26,823 nucleotides of DNA from Beroe ovata (lineage: Eukaryota; Ctenophora; Nuda; Beroida; Beroidae). The DNA is taken from contig CAMPET010000082.1 of NCBI GenBank assembly GCA_946803715.1, positions 8,506 through 35,328 on the forward strand, read 5' to 3'. This document shows positions 10,831-23,600 of this stretch, in pieces. A model generated the notes under the pieces. It worked only from the letters and a program-made list of their open reading frames with translations, did not search any database and was not told the DNA's origin. The position numbers and the translations under genes are program-made. The stretch's first letter is position 1. Every line of letters begins with the position of its first letter.

Positions 10831-12267
10831 GTGAGTACGTCTTGTGTAAACGTGTGGAGGATGCTGGAATTTATTAGATCAATCGATTGCAGCTGTGTAT
10901 GTAGTTACATCATTTCCATTCGAAATGAATTTCGATTAATGCTGGTCACCTTACATAGTACGCAGGTTCATCTCATAAACTTCAAGTTCAATCCACTTGA
11001 AATCATGACTGGCTTAGATCAGACGTGAGGAGGACTCTCCATGAAATTAATAAGTTTTCCTGCATAAGAAGATCTGTTTTGTAAGTGGTTCAGAGGTCAC
11101 TATAGTACATTCAAATATTCATAATAACTTGATGGGGCCACTTGCGTTGTATTGCATCACGTTTGTGTGGTCGCATATATGAGACCACGTTTGTGCTTTC
11201 ATCGGTAAAAACCTTGCTTGGTTGCAGCTGTTGCTTGGGTCTAAGCGCTTGGGTCTATGAAACTCTGAGTTCTTAGTTTTAGTGTGGTGTAGTGAAATCG
11301 GTTTAACAACCTGTTCTCTCTTTCACGACATGAGAGGAACATCAGCATGGATGTATGCTGTCAAAAGACGATTTTGTGCAGTGAAGGTACAGGAAACTAT
11401 AATTGTTCATGCACTTTGTTCAAATGTAGGTTTATATTCTCTTTTCTCTTTGATACAGAAACTGCAAGATGCCAGGTGCAGTCGCAATTTTGGCGACTCA
11501 GTAGTAATAGTATGTTTTGAGTTATCCACATCATTAAGATGCTTCCTCCTGCTCTGATTTGAGTTACTATTGAGTTTATATGATGAGAGAGATTTGTCAA
11601 CAAAACTTTTGCTGCATATAAAGCATGCGGCGCTGAGCGTGACAACTATGATAAAATTTCATATCTGCCATTGCTGAAGTCGAGGTTCGATCTCGAATTA
11701 ATTTGGCTGCTAGCCTGAGTGATTTTGTTTCTCAGAAGGCAGTGATCTAAGAGAAAGAAATAACGCAAAAAGAATTACAGCACAAAGATTAATGATCATG
11801 AAGGAATATATGAGACCCTGGGAGGTGGTTGCAGCTGGTAGAAGAAGTAAGGGTGATTTCAGCAGACGCCAAATTACCGATTAAGATAAAAGTCAAGTTG
11901 AATGGAGGATCGTGAAGCGTGTTATATTTCATGACCTATTGCCATGGCAACGTATTTGAGTAATATCCTGAATCCTATTACCTCTCGTGCTTTGTTGTTG
12001 TATGCTTTTCTAGCTTAGCCAGTAAAATAAATGGGTTCCATTTGCTAAGCCATTTTCCCTATTGTGTGCTTGATACATGCAAGGTGTATTCACATTATAG
12101 CAGCCATCAATAAGCCATTAATATATTCTACAAGAGAATATATGTATGCTTGTGTGGTTTCCCTTTCACACGTTCTGCTGTCAGGAGTCTAGTATCATTT
12201 CTCGGTTTAGACCCCTGATCCTATCTTCAGTTGGGGTTTTCATGCTTTGTGTCCTCATCGAGACAGC
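10831..12267. other. Intron-like stretch with no well-supported gene
   Basis: Apart from the weak candidate at 11330-11386, only short conflicting ORFs are present. A B-box-like GGTTCGATCTC lies near 11674, without a matching A box. Confidence 0.45.
11330..11386 (+). CDS. Weak candidate mini-exon (19 codons)
   Basis: ATG-led MRGTSAWMYAVKRRFCAVK followed by AAG|GTACAG, phase 0. The peptide is basic and amphipathic, but the donor is non-optimal. It fits the series of candidate N-termini; alone it would not be called. Confidence 0.18.
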
Positions 12268-12378
12268 ATGGAACCAAAGAAGAATCGTAACTGTTGGGGA
12301 GGTGTTATAAATAACATGGGCAAAATACCACCTGTAAATGTGATAGAAAAAGCACAATCAATCATAGTTGCTTACAGG
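12268..12378 (+). CDS. Candidate mini-exon (37 codons)
   Basis: ATG at 12268 opens 37 codons (starting MEPKKNRNCWGGVINNMGKI, ending IIVAYR) to AGG|GTAGGT, phase 0. A strong acceptor at 12229-12230 (CTATCTTCAG) lies just upstream, but in this frame it would need two bases from a preceding exon, which does not match the phase-0 candidates. A first exon is therefore the simpler reading. Product unknown. Confidence 0.28.
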
Positions 12379-12500
12379 GTAGGTTCTATAATTCATCTGA
12401 CTGTGTTTCCTCATAGGCTTCCCTAAATTACTGACATATATCACGTACCTACTATAGTTTTATTGGTTTTTAATATCTTGCTTGTTATACAATTAATAAT

Positions 12501-12577
12501 TGTATTGCCCATACATTTGGAGGAAAAACAGATAATTGTCAATTATCTGTTTTTCCTCCAAATGTATGGGCAATACA
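12501..12577. repeat. 77-nt near-perfect palindrome
   Basis: Arms of 38 nt (12501-12538 and 12540-12577) are exact reverse complements around a single T. Transcribed, it would form a long hairpin. Possible origins are a MITE fold-back remnant, a hairpin RNA precursor or an inverted duplication; the sequence alone does not decide. Confidence 0.92.
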
Positions 12578-13831
12578 TCATATGTTACATGGTATGGAGG
12601 TTTTACTGAAAGTTCGATATTGTGTTTCCATCGTTTTGATGTGTGCATCTTGTGACTCCGTCTCTGATGCGACGATCATATCTGGCCAGCCACGCCTAGC
12701 TGTCATCATTCACCCCGTGCACTAAATGACTCTAGATAAGGTGAAACGCTAGACCAATGCATAGATATAAACTCAAAAAGATGGCAATTCCTTTTGTCAA
12801 CTTGCAAGCATCTGCAGGTCTTTACAATAGGTATATCTTTTGTAATTCCACGGCACCTACAAGTCTCTACAATCCTTGATCATGTGGCCATCGCGTGCAA
12901 TCGATCACGTGATTCAATATTTCCCGTGACTTGATGCAACGTGGTCTAAATTTGATCATGTGATGTATGAAAATAAGATATCGGGATAAGGCTACATATG
13001 TAATTGGATTTGTAGACGATTTTTTATGTCGAGCTCAGCGTCTGATGAAATCTAATTTGCGGCCCAACTTAGTGAGTGGAGCAAAGGGAATGAGAATACG
13101 AATTTAGTTGCCTTCAAAAGCAAAGATCAGACTCAAAAATTCAATAATCAGATGCATGATGCACTGATATTTTTTTCAACTTATGAAGTCAAGTTAAAAA
13201 CCTAATATGAACTTCACCTAATCACTTAATTGACACTATAGCAAGCCTGATGAGCTGCAGGTGAGAAAGTTTGTGATTCTTGCAACAAAAACAACAGGGA
13301 ATGCGTGCTACTAGGACAACTAACTATAGATAGAATTGAATCATGACACGCTTGCGGCTTGTCGCTTATCCTCTATGATATAAACGTGATCTTCCTCTCC
13401 CCTCTATAGTCTTGATGGAGCCGTGCTATTACCGAAAAATAGTCACGGTAAATTATCATAGGTTAACATTGTGGAGCGTGGCCTATTACCAAGTAATCGC
13501 GCACAGAGCATATTACTCCAAAATAGTCACCGATGACTGCTGAGTATCACCAGTGAAATATCAATTTCAGGCCTATTCTTAAATAAATTTCCCGTGACAG
13601 CAGAATTTAATCACGTGGTCACCACACTGCAGGGCTCTCATTGGAGCACAGTGAACCCGAGAGATACAGGTGGGACCCCTCGTGTTAACGGAGTGACCTG
13701 GCACACAGCATTCTTATTGGTCGAAAAGCGTGAATTAAAGTCACGTGGTATGAAGTTCCTTAAAAATTGACCTTTTCGGAAAATTTTTTGACTCACCTAT
13801 TCTATGGGTGAATGTGCCGTGAAATTAGCTC

Positions 13832-13894
13832 GTAATAACACTCGTACTAGAAACTCGTGCCTTCGGCACTCGTTTCTAGTACTCGTGGTATTAC
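13832..13894. repeat. Imperfect inverted repeat
   Basis: Two arms of about 30 nt with roughly five mismatches around a TTC loop. The ends read GTAATA and TATTAC. ACTCGT strings recur inside both arms in direct orientation, which accounts for the mismatches. This is consistent with a degenerate fold-back element. Confidence 0.75.
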
Positions 13895-14625
13895 TACACG
13901 AATGTGGCAGGTAGCTGCTACAATATACAGCCATTCCACGGAATGAATTACGCATCAGTTCATGCATGCATTCTTCCTCTGTACTTTGAATGAGATCAAG
14001 CAGAATTGCTCATTTTCGAAAACATTGAAAACATTTCATTCAAAAACAAGCTCAACACCTCAAAGTTGAAACTGTGCACAAGTTGTTTAGTTCATATACA
14101 AGTAAATGGCAAGGGAAATTAAAACGCGTTCAATTATAATCGCTTATAATCGATGAATTGTCGATTTTTTTCACGAAAATTGATCATTTCATAACTCATT
14201 CTATGAGCACTCAGCAATATAGATTTGATAAAAGTCATTCTTGGAGGAGAATGATGACATGTGAATTTTCATGACCTCGTGGTGGACGTTATCGGAATGA
14301 GCTCATGGTAACCCCACAACTTCTCCATGGCAACACACTCTCGGGCACTCAGTGAGTGTGTTCCATATATTGCAGCTTTTCTGTGGCAGCTGTTCATAGC
14401 GGTGGTCATACATATTGTGCAGTGCACTACACAATTAGTTAATTGTTATCGGTAAACCGATATATCTCCTATGGCCTGTTATACCGTTATCAATGACAAA
14501 TCTAACGTTATGTCATAATGTCATGCAGATACACAAACTCTTATAACTCATCACTTCAGTTCACTTCAACTGGTTTTTCTTCATTTCGTTTGGATCTTGT
14601 CAGTTGTTTGTGTGTGTGATGTGAT

Positions 14626-14670
14626 ATGAATAAGTTTAGAACCGTTCTGAAAGCACGCTTTGTCCTCAAG
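14626..14670 (+). CDS. DNAH5/8: Likely start exon of the dynein heavy chain
   Basis: ATG at 14626 opens [15 protein letters not shown], then AAG|GTATTA, phase 0. Joined to the next exon it gives a basic amphipathic start followed by [18 protein letters not shown], the same layout as the start of vertebrate DNAH5. An in-frame TGA at 14617-14619 supports initiation at this ATG. A pyrimidine-rich acceptor at 14602-14603 suggests that a 5' UTR exon lies further upstream. An internal AG at 14633-14634 would also let this exon start in phase 0 as an internal exon, so upstream candidate exons are not excluded. Confidence 0.55.
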
Positions 14671-17600
14671 GTATTATCATTTACCAGCCATAATATTCTG
14701 AGAAACTGTACCAAAAGGTCACGAAGTTCTGGATAATAACTTATTATAGTTCGTAAGATGTGTACCACTATTCAGTATTTATGGACCATATCATTATCCG
14801 AATTGTAACGAGAGATTCTGACATTAATATCTATTTCAGCAAAAAGCCCGAGAAGAGAAAGAGACGAAGCGAGGTCGGCTAGATGCACGACACAACTACC
14901 TCCTTAAAACTGTGGCCGACCACCTCATGGTGAGATCGCCACTTTTTTCTGCGAATGTTTTATAAATTTGCTCAATCAATTTTGTTGCGCGATATTGATC
15001 AACTGATAATTCACTCTCTAACCTGGCTCCAGGTTCCACAGACTGATATCGAGGATAACATATTGGAGGGGTTCCAGATCGAACTCATGGATCAGTTCTT
15101 CCTCCGTCCCACAGTGTCACTGATCATGTTCTGTGCTCCAAAAGCTGATCCCGTGGAGGCCTCTCCTACCACAAACGGAGTTGCTAATCCTCTAGGTGAG
15201 GAGTCATGTGGCTCTATAAAACGCGTTAGCCCTTCCCGAAGAGTTAATCTACGATCAGGCTTACGTCATGCAGGAAATTTCTCCCCAGATTCATTCTTGA
15301 GTAGATCCGACAATGATACCTACCAAATTCCGTACTACTAAATTATAGTCAAAAACAATTGAAATTGTTTGGGTTTNTGGCTGCGGGCGCTTGCCAGCGC
15401 CCTGATTCATAACTTGGTAACTAGATTACTAGAGAAATAATTTCAGTGGCTGCTGCCGCCTCTGCAACTGCTCCGAAACCTGTCAAAGCTCGGGTGAAGG
15501 TGTACATCACTGATGGTAAGACTGAGAAGATTGAAACGGACTGTCAGATTCTGTACTTCATAAAGAGTGTAGAGAAACCCCTCACTATGGAGTCTATCAT
15601 GCTGATGCATAAGGTACGCTGAGCTTCACGATTGTTACTTATCATAGTGATCATAGAGAGAACCATGCCATTGAGATCAGGGGTCATGATTAGGTGGTCT
15701 TACATTTTACTTCCATTTCCCAACATATTGAATATTGATATGCCATACTTGATTCCAGTGGTTGAATTTCGGATATCTGGAGTTGAAGAAGACTGAGGTG
15801 AAAGGAGCTCATCTTGTTGAGGGAATCGCATTGATGCTCCAGAAGATCTACATCCCCGCTCTCTGCAAGACTAACAACTGGGGTGGACTCCCGGCTTTAC
15901 AGGTTGGGTGCTTGTAATAGAACGGATTCGATCATTGTCGATGTTCTAATTCATGATTATCAATTTCAACTATTATTCTTAGAGGGAAGAAATGAAGTGG
16001 GAAATTGTAAGTAATCTGGAGGGATTTTGTGGAATGCTTAACAACGCCTCCAGCAGTCTTGAAGATAATATCCTTTTGAAGGTAAGCCGATTTTGATTAG
16101 CTGTAGTGTGCATGGCTGCATGGCAAAAATTCAAAGTATTTCATAGATTCGTGAAGACCCTGAATAATATGGCATTTTCAGAGGTGTGACACGATAGATT
16201 TGACAATTTTCAAGACAGCATCTGATTACATGGAAGCAGCAAACAGTGCTGACGACCTAATGTTGGTGGAGCAGTGCTTCACTGGGTGGTGTAAGCAGAT
16301 AGAGCAAGTCCTGGCTGAGTCTGACCAGATGAGGAAGGAAGCTGATGACATCGGGCCCAAGGCAGAGTTGGATCATTGGAAGAAGAGGATGGCAAAGTTC
16401 AACTCCCTGCTCGATCAGATAAAGGGACAAGAGTGCAAAGCTGCGCTTGGTATTATGATTGCAGCTAAGAGTAAAATGATCAAGGTAATATTTCATTACC
16501 ATTTACCATTTTGAATCACATCATTTGAATGATTGGTATTTTGCTCCTAATGAGGTATATCTATTATCTATCTCTTCAGCGATGGAAGCAGCTAGACACA
16601 CAGATCACAGACTCGGCTAACGAAGCCAAGGACAATGTCAAATTCCTGTATACACTAGAGAAGTTCTGTGACCCACTGTACAAGAATGACCCTGTAACCA
16701 TGGTGGATCATATACCGGGACTACTCAATGCTGTCAGGATGATACACAGTATCTCAAGGTACAGCAGCCCTCTACCAACGAAACCATATTTCAATGTGCC
16801 CTTCACTTTTCATGAAGCTCTTTTTCACCAACCCAATGACGTGTTCTGTTTCCAGGTACTACAATACAAGCGAGAGGATGACCAGTCTCTTCATCAAGAT
16901 CACCAACCAGATGATTACCTCGTGTAAGAACTACATCACTTCCAATGGCACGTGCAAAATATGGAGTGAGGATAGGGATGTTGTTGTGGAAAAACTTCAA
17001 GCTAGCATCAAGCTCAACCAGGAATATCAGGTATTTTTCCTGGATATTCAAAATCCTCGTTTGGTTGTGTTTTTCTGGAAGAAACATGCGTCAGCTTGAA
17101 TCTAACCAGTTTTCCTGTCAAAACAGGCAACATTCCATCGTACAAAGAAGAAATTGGAAGAGAATCCAGAAGAGCGCCAGTTCGAATTTTCAGAAATGTA
17201 TATTTTCGGGAAATTTGATGCATTCTCAAAGCGCCTAGAGAAGATTATGCACATGTTCGATCTCATGAAGAGTTACATGAAGCTGGGAGAAAGTAAAATA
17301 GAGGGAATCGAGCGCTATTCCACAAGGTTGGTGTTATGTTCATTGGAGACAATGTATCATTCTATGATTATGGTACCCATTCTAGGTACCTAATAGTCAA
17401 CTCGCTGTTTCAGATTTATGGTTATCATCAACGTGATAAAGAAGAAGACCTATGACTTGTTAGACCATCGAAAGATGGATTTTGATGCTGACTATGACGA
17501 TTTCTGCAACCAAGTTGGTGAATTGGAAGCGGACATACAGCGATTCATGGAGGATAGCCTTGACAAGCCCTACACAACACAGGCAGCGCTGAACCTGGTC

Positions 17601-20600
17601 AAAAAGTACCAGAGTAAGTACCTTCACGAATCATTCATTCATCAACATTTACTCTGTTTCTTCCTGCCACACCCTTATATCAGTCGTTGTTGTGACATGC
17701 CCTTTACACTAACTCCACATTAGATATCGTTACAGGTCTGAACATTGCACATCTTGACCCCCAACAAAAGTTTGGAAAGATTCTCCAAGCTTTCGGCAAG
17801 GACATAGAGGAGGTCCAGAGACGTTACCAGAAGCAGAAGAACGAGCCACCCTGTGCCAGGATGCTCCCTCCCATATCAGGAAAGATAGCGTGGGCTAGGC
17901 AACTCTTCAGGAAAATAGAGCAGCCAATGTTGGTAAGTCTATGTCAATACGAGAGCAGTTAAGCAGTTTCTAAATTCGAACATGATTACGTCACGTTACA
18001 TAGGATACTGTGTGGTAACAGGTGTACAGCCCATGTTCCAGGTGTTTCAGCAGTACCCTGGAGTGCTGGAGAGTGAGGAGGCTAAGAAGATTATCCGGAG
18101 TTACAACAAGGTGGCCAAAGTCCTCCTCGAGTACGAGGTGGTCTACCACCAAGCATGGTTGAAGCAGATAGATGTCATCAAGTCCGGATTGAATGCCTCG
18201 CTCTTGGTCAGACACCCCGATACTCAGATCCTCTATGTGAACTTTGATCCCTCCATCCTGGAGCTTGTCAGAGAAGTTGACTGCATGGAGAGGATGGGGC
18301 AAGAGATCCCTCCTGCTGCCAGACTCATCAAGTCCAAGAAGAATTCCATTAAAGCCAGTTTTAGTCTTCTCAGTGTGAGTTGATCAAGTGTAAGATTTCT
18401 TCTCCTCGATGCCTTATTCAAATCTCGTTAAGTTGATAACATCTTTCCCTTTGTAGACGATGCTAAATGAGTGGAAGCGTATAACTGGGCTGATTCCAAC
18501 CAACTTCCTACCTCTAATGCAGCCCCATATCTCCCACGTTGAAGAATACATCAGACCAGGTTGAGCACTAACATTGTAAATCAGCGTTGTCCTCTATCAT
18601 TGCGTTTTCCTCCTGCAAATTTCTTCATCATCCCAACCCTAACAATTCAGGACTTACAATGCTGACGTGGAGCAGCATCAACCTCGACTCATACGTGAAC
18701 CAAATAAACAGAGAGATGGGTAAGCTCGAGCTCCTCATCAACAGAGTCAATGACCTCTGCACGTATAGGATAGACGCTGTCCTCAAGGAAATGGGACAGA
18801 CCCTACTCTGTGAACTACCAGACCACACCGCCTGGAGTGTGGACCACTTCCTGAACAGAACTGAGACAGTGTGCAACACTGCAGCTGTCCAGCTTCAACT
18901 CAAGAGTAGGCAGGTTGAGAAGGCTACAAACGAGCTCATCGAGATAATGATGAGTTATGAGGTAAGGGGAGGAGAAGGATGTGTTACCTATCAGTTTGAT
19001 GTCAGTTTCTATGATATACCTACTCAGTGGCACCTTTAACTTGTGAGTGTGTTTTATTAAAGCAAACCAAGCAGTTAAATGAAGAGAATATGCAGGATGA
19101 AGAGACCAGACCGTCCAGCTCCAGGACACCCACACCCCCAACCACAGCCAAAAGTGGACGACCTAGCCGCCACTCAGCCAGAGGGTTTGTACCTTGCTTT
19201 AACTAGGTACCTGTCTTTTTGTGATTCTGTCATCATTCTCCTACAATACTTTTACCCCACTGCAGGCTGCGTAGTCTCGACTCGGAGGAAGACCAGCGAC
19301 CGGGAGCACGGAGCCGCCTGCGGAAGAGGCTCCTAAGGGAGAGCCTCGAGGAAGAGGCGAAGGAGCTGAGGAATTCATTCCAACATCGTAACCTGGAGTC
19401 AGTGTTACGAGCAACGAGAAGTACTTTGGAAACCCTGAAGAAGAGAGTCCAGGTGTCGAGTTTACAGATGTATGAGTTTACCCCGGCCCAGGTTAGATCA
19501 CTGAAACAATCTAACATCAGTCCTACTGAAAATTTAGAAGGAAACCATGTTAGATATGTTAACTGACACTCTCATTATCATCTCAGGGAAGCAGGAAGTC
19601 AGAGACCCCGCTGTTCAAAGCAGACATCATCCTGTCCATCCCTAACATAGTGATGATGCCCGGACTGGATGAGATCCAACAGGGTCTCAACACCAGTATC
19701 AGACTCATCCTCAATGTGAGCAAGTGCATCATGCAGTGGGGTCAGGGAGACCAGGAACCACCTGATCCGGTCCCTGTCAACCCGCCGCCTGAAACAAAGT
19801 CACCCAGAATAACTGTGGTGAACCCTGCTTCAACATCTAAAGCTCTCACCAACGATAGTGTCAGGTAACTTCACGATAAGTTGAAGAGAAACTTTTTTAA
19901 GTGTATAGCATCCAGTGATTGATGGGAAAATAGGACACCAATTTCCTATTTGTCAGAACGTACTTCAAGAGTATTAGTGAGAACAAAGACATCTCCAAGA
20001 TGGCTAGTCTCCTCAGCACAGCAATAAATGCAACTAAATCAGAAATCAGCAAAGCACTCGAGCAGTTTAAGGTACTCAATTGTATAATTCATAATGGTGC
20101 TCCATTGGGGTTGCTTTCTGATTGGAATGCTTTCACTAATCACTATCGAATTTTCTGCAGCCATACCATGCCCTGTGGGACACTGACCAAGAGAAGGTTG
20201 AGCATGAGTTCCTGGCTGAGGATCCTACCCTGGGAGACTTTGAGAGCATGATCCTATTGTATGAGAAGGAGATTGATGGAATTGCGGAGATTGCTGAAAC
20301 TATTCCAGTGGGGGCAATTGCTCTGGAGTCAGGTTTGTAGTTCAGAATATGCGTTACCTGGTAACTGATTTCGGGTCAGAAGCTGTGACATGGGGTAGCC
20401 AAATCAATCCTCATTAACTAATTACACCAGTACTTACTCGTTATTTCTCAGCAAACTTGAAGGACTCATTGATAGCAGAAGCGAAGGGCTGGAAACTTTT
20501 GTATGGGAGTTTGGCTAATAGGAAGTACAAGAACAGAATGAAAGAAATATTTGAACTTGTTGGTAAGAGACAACAGGATGAAAATGACGAACCCGTGGTA

Positions 20601-23600
20601 ATATGATTACTAAAAATCGTAAATTGTTGATCATGCTTGCAACTGAATGATTGCACCTTTCTCAGAGGAGTTGAGTAAGAAGCTCGGGAGACCTATCAAT
20701 GATCTGGACGATGTAAGGGACAGCATGGCAGCCTTGGGAAAGATCAGGACCAAGGAAATAGAGATTGACATGGTCATTGGACCAATCGAGGTTAGGGGTA
20801 CCTACTACTTTATGGAAGTACTGATTTTTGGAAGTATCGATTGAATTTCCTGTAGGTACTGCAAAAATCTCTGCATTGTGTGCATTCTGCCCCCAGGATT
20901 CATATGCAATGTTGAACAAGTACGAATTGCCCCTCCTGAAGGAGGAAGCTGAGATAGTGGATACTCTGCGGTATGCATGGGAGAAGGTGCTCAGTCAAGG
21001 TAGCCAGGTCCAGAGCCACCTTGTGGAAATACAACCCAAGTTCAAGAGAACGCTCCTCGAGAATGTGTCAACATTCCGGACAGAAGTGGATAACTTTGCA
21101 AAGGATTACGATGCTAACGGTCCCATGGTAACGGGCCTCTCTCCAGAGGAGGCTAGCGTCAGACTGACCATATTCCAATCAACATTCGATGATCTGTGGA
21201 GGAAGTATGATACTTACAGTAGCGGGGAAACGCTGTTTGGTTTGACTGTCAAAGAGTACCCAATATTAGGTACCTATGATTTAAAATATTTGACATTATT
21301 AACACCAATCTTAGTTGGCACATTAATAACACCATATTTCGTTGCCGACACATCCAACACTTAAGTCTTAAAATCCAATAGAAGTTTCTTATTTTTGCTA
21401 CCCTGTACCTTGCTCGAATCCCAGGGAAGATCAAGAAGGAACTCAATCTGCTGCAGAAGCTGTATACACTTTACAACACTGTAATACAGACCGTCAACGG
21501 TTACTACGATATTCTCTGGTTGGATATCGACATTGAGAAGATAAACGACGAACTCACAGACTTTCAAAACAGGTGCGAGGGTGGTTTCTTACTTGTTACT
21601 AAATTTACTTTCTCCGCCGTGATTACTGACGAGATTCCTCAGTATTTGGGTGATCCTTGGTGTCCCAAAGTCCAAAATAACTGATTTTCGTTTTCAGGTG
21701 TCGGAAGCTGCCCCGAGCTCTAAAAGACTGGCCGGCATACAATGCGCTGAAAAAGAAGATTGACGATTTCAATGAGACATGCCCGCTATTGGAACTCATG
21801 ACAAACAAAGCACTGAAAGCTCGGCACTGGGAGCGTATCTCAACCCTCACAGGACACACATTTGACTTTGAGTCCGAGAGTTTCATGCTACGGAACATCA
21901 TGGAGGCACCCCTGCTTCAGTTCAAGGAGGACATTGAGGTTAGTGAGAGAGAGGGGGCAAAGTGTGACCAATTCTGCTATGAGTTTCTTATAGAGGATGA
22001 ACTATAGGATATCCGGTGTTCAGATTGAATGAGAATTCTCTATGGATTGCCAGATTTCAGTCACAAAGAATACACTATTTTACAGCTCAATTGATTATTA
22101 TTATATTGTACAGTCTAGCCATAGAACAGCTAGAAACAGTTAATCTCGAAATAACGGCTAAATCTCGAGTATATCAAACACGGTAGCTGAACCATCTGAT
22201 GTATCCTGGTAGCAGCCTGCAGCACTAAATACTTAGGGACTATTTTACCTCAATATTCTCTGTGCACGAGTCATGATTGCTATGTCGCTATGATGCACAC
22301 TGCATTCAGAAAAGTATCAACTTAGTCCATCAAAATATTTTCGAAATAGTGTCTTATTAATATGCCAATTTATTGATAAGGGACTGACGTTATGGGTCAC
22401 TGTTCCTCAAAAATCATCCTCGATTAAAAGATTGCAACTTAAATCACTAGTCGCTCGCCTATACTTTTTTCATAGGGCTGATTGTTTGTTTTTTGAGCTA
22501 CAAAATACAATAAAGCAAGCATGAATCTGAAATATCCGGCTTCTAGAATCAGCAGTTTACATTCCGTCAAATATATGAACTACAGAACAGAAGTCTGATT
22601 GGTGTAGTTATAGAAAGTCCGAGGCACACTAAACCTCCTGTTTTCGTCACTTCTCGGCGACTTGCCAGCTTTGCTGAGCGGATGTGGACTTCTACTGACA
22701 GTGCAACTGTTAGTCCTGTTGACCCGTGCCCGGAACAGAGTGTTGTCATTGAGGGAGTTGACCCGGCCATTACCCGCGTAGCTCGCTCTAAACGAGGCCC
22801 GATACGAGGTTACACGTGTAGTTTCACTGATTGAGCTGTTACACACGTGCTTTGATATGTTGAGCAGGTCGTAACATGGCTGTATGATGCGCCGCTTGAT
22901 GCTATACCTGGGGTGAGTGGAGATTATTCAGTTGATACAGCTATATATACCCACTAAATCTGTAATTCTGTAGGATGATAGTGAGAGATTCATCTTTCCC
23001 TAGTGAGTTGGGATAGATTTGACAGTTTGACAAGTGCTGCCGTTCATAATTATTCTCAATTATGAACGACGTTAAAAATTCATAACCCTATCCCACTATT
23101 CTAGTCTCTATAAGGCATAAACAGAATTTCCAATAGTGATGCCATGTCAACACACTCGCCGTGTGTAGGAAATGGGTATCAACTCCAATTTAATGGGGAG
23201 CGCGAGCATGTCAAGAGAAATTGGTGAAATTATGATATGCCCCCAATATTTCATCTAGATATTCGCGTCTCTTGACAATTCACTTCAAATTTCAGCTGCG
23301 CTAAAAGTACCGCTTGAATTTATCTGATTTGACAGACAGTCTGTCAAATCAGATAAATTCAAGTGGTACTCTTATTCAAGCGGTACTCATTATTATGTAG
23401 TCTGTCACAGACTACATAATAATGGAAGTGCGATTATACGGTGGGAGAATAATACCCAGCAGCAGTATATAAGACTAGCTGTAGAAGTATACCTGAGTGA
23501 TTGATTTCGGAGAGTATAGATGACAGGGTCGATAGCTGGGGAGAAGTAATAGAGCCATGATGAGGCACTAACCAGCCACATAGGGATGTCCTGGGAAAAC

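Larger units (their letters stand above)
12379..14625. other. Non-coding stretch with inverted repeats
   Basis: Contains the palindrome at 12501-12577 and the inverted repeat at 13832-13894. CACGTGG-type E-box strings recur (for example near 13612 and 13742), and there is a TTATAATCG tandem near 14137-14153. No supported gene. Confidence 0.5.

Noticed and set aside
11660-11760. Second tRNA-like SINE around GGTTCGATCTC
   Set aside because: Only a B-box-like string is visible, with no A box at the right distance and no clear tail.
11812-11849. ATG-led segment ending in GTAAGG
   Set aside because: It ends out of phase (phase 1) and has a stop in the phase-0 frame; counted as a negative case for the mini-exon pattern.
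14305-14351. ATG-led segments before a GTGAGT at 14352
   Set aside because: Neither in-frame ATG gives phase 0 and the base before the donor is A; counted as the one GTGAGT exception.
16257-18421. Several 60-100-codon minus-strand ORFs
   Set aside because: All overlap confident dynein exons in other frames and have no splice context or recognisable product.
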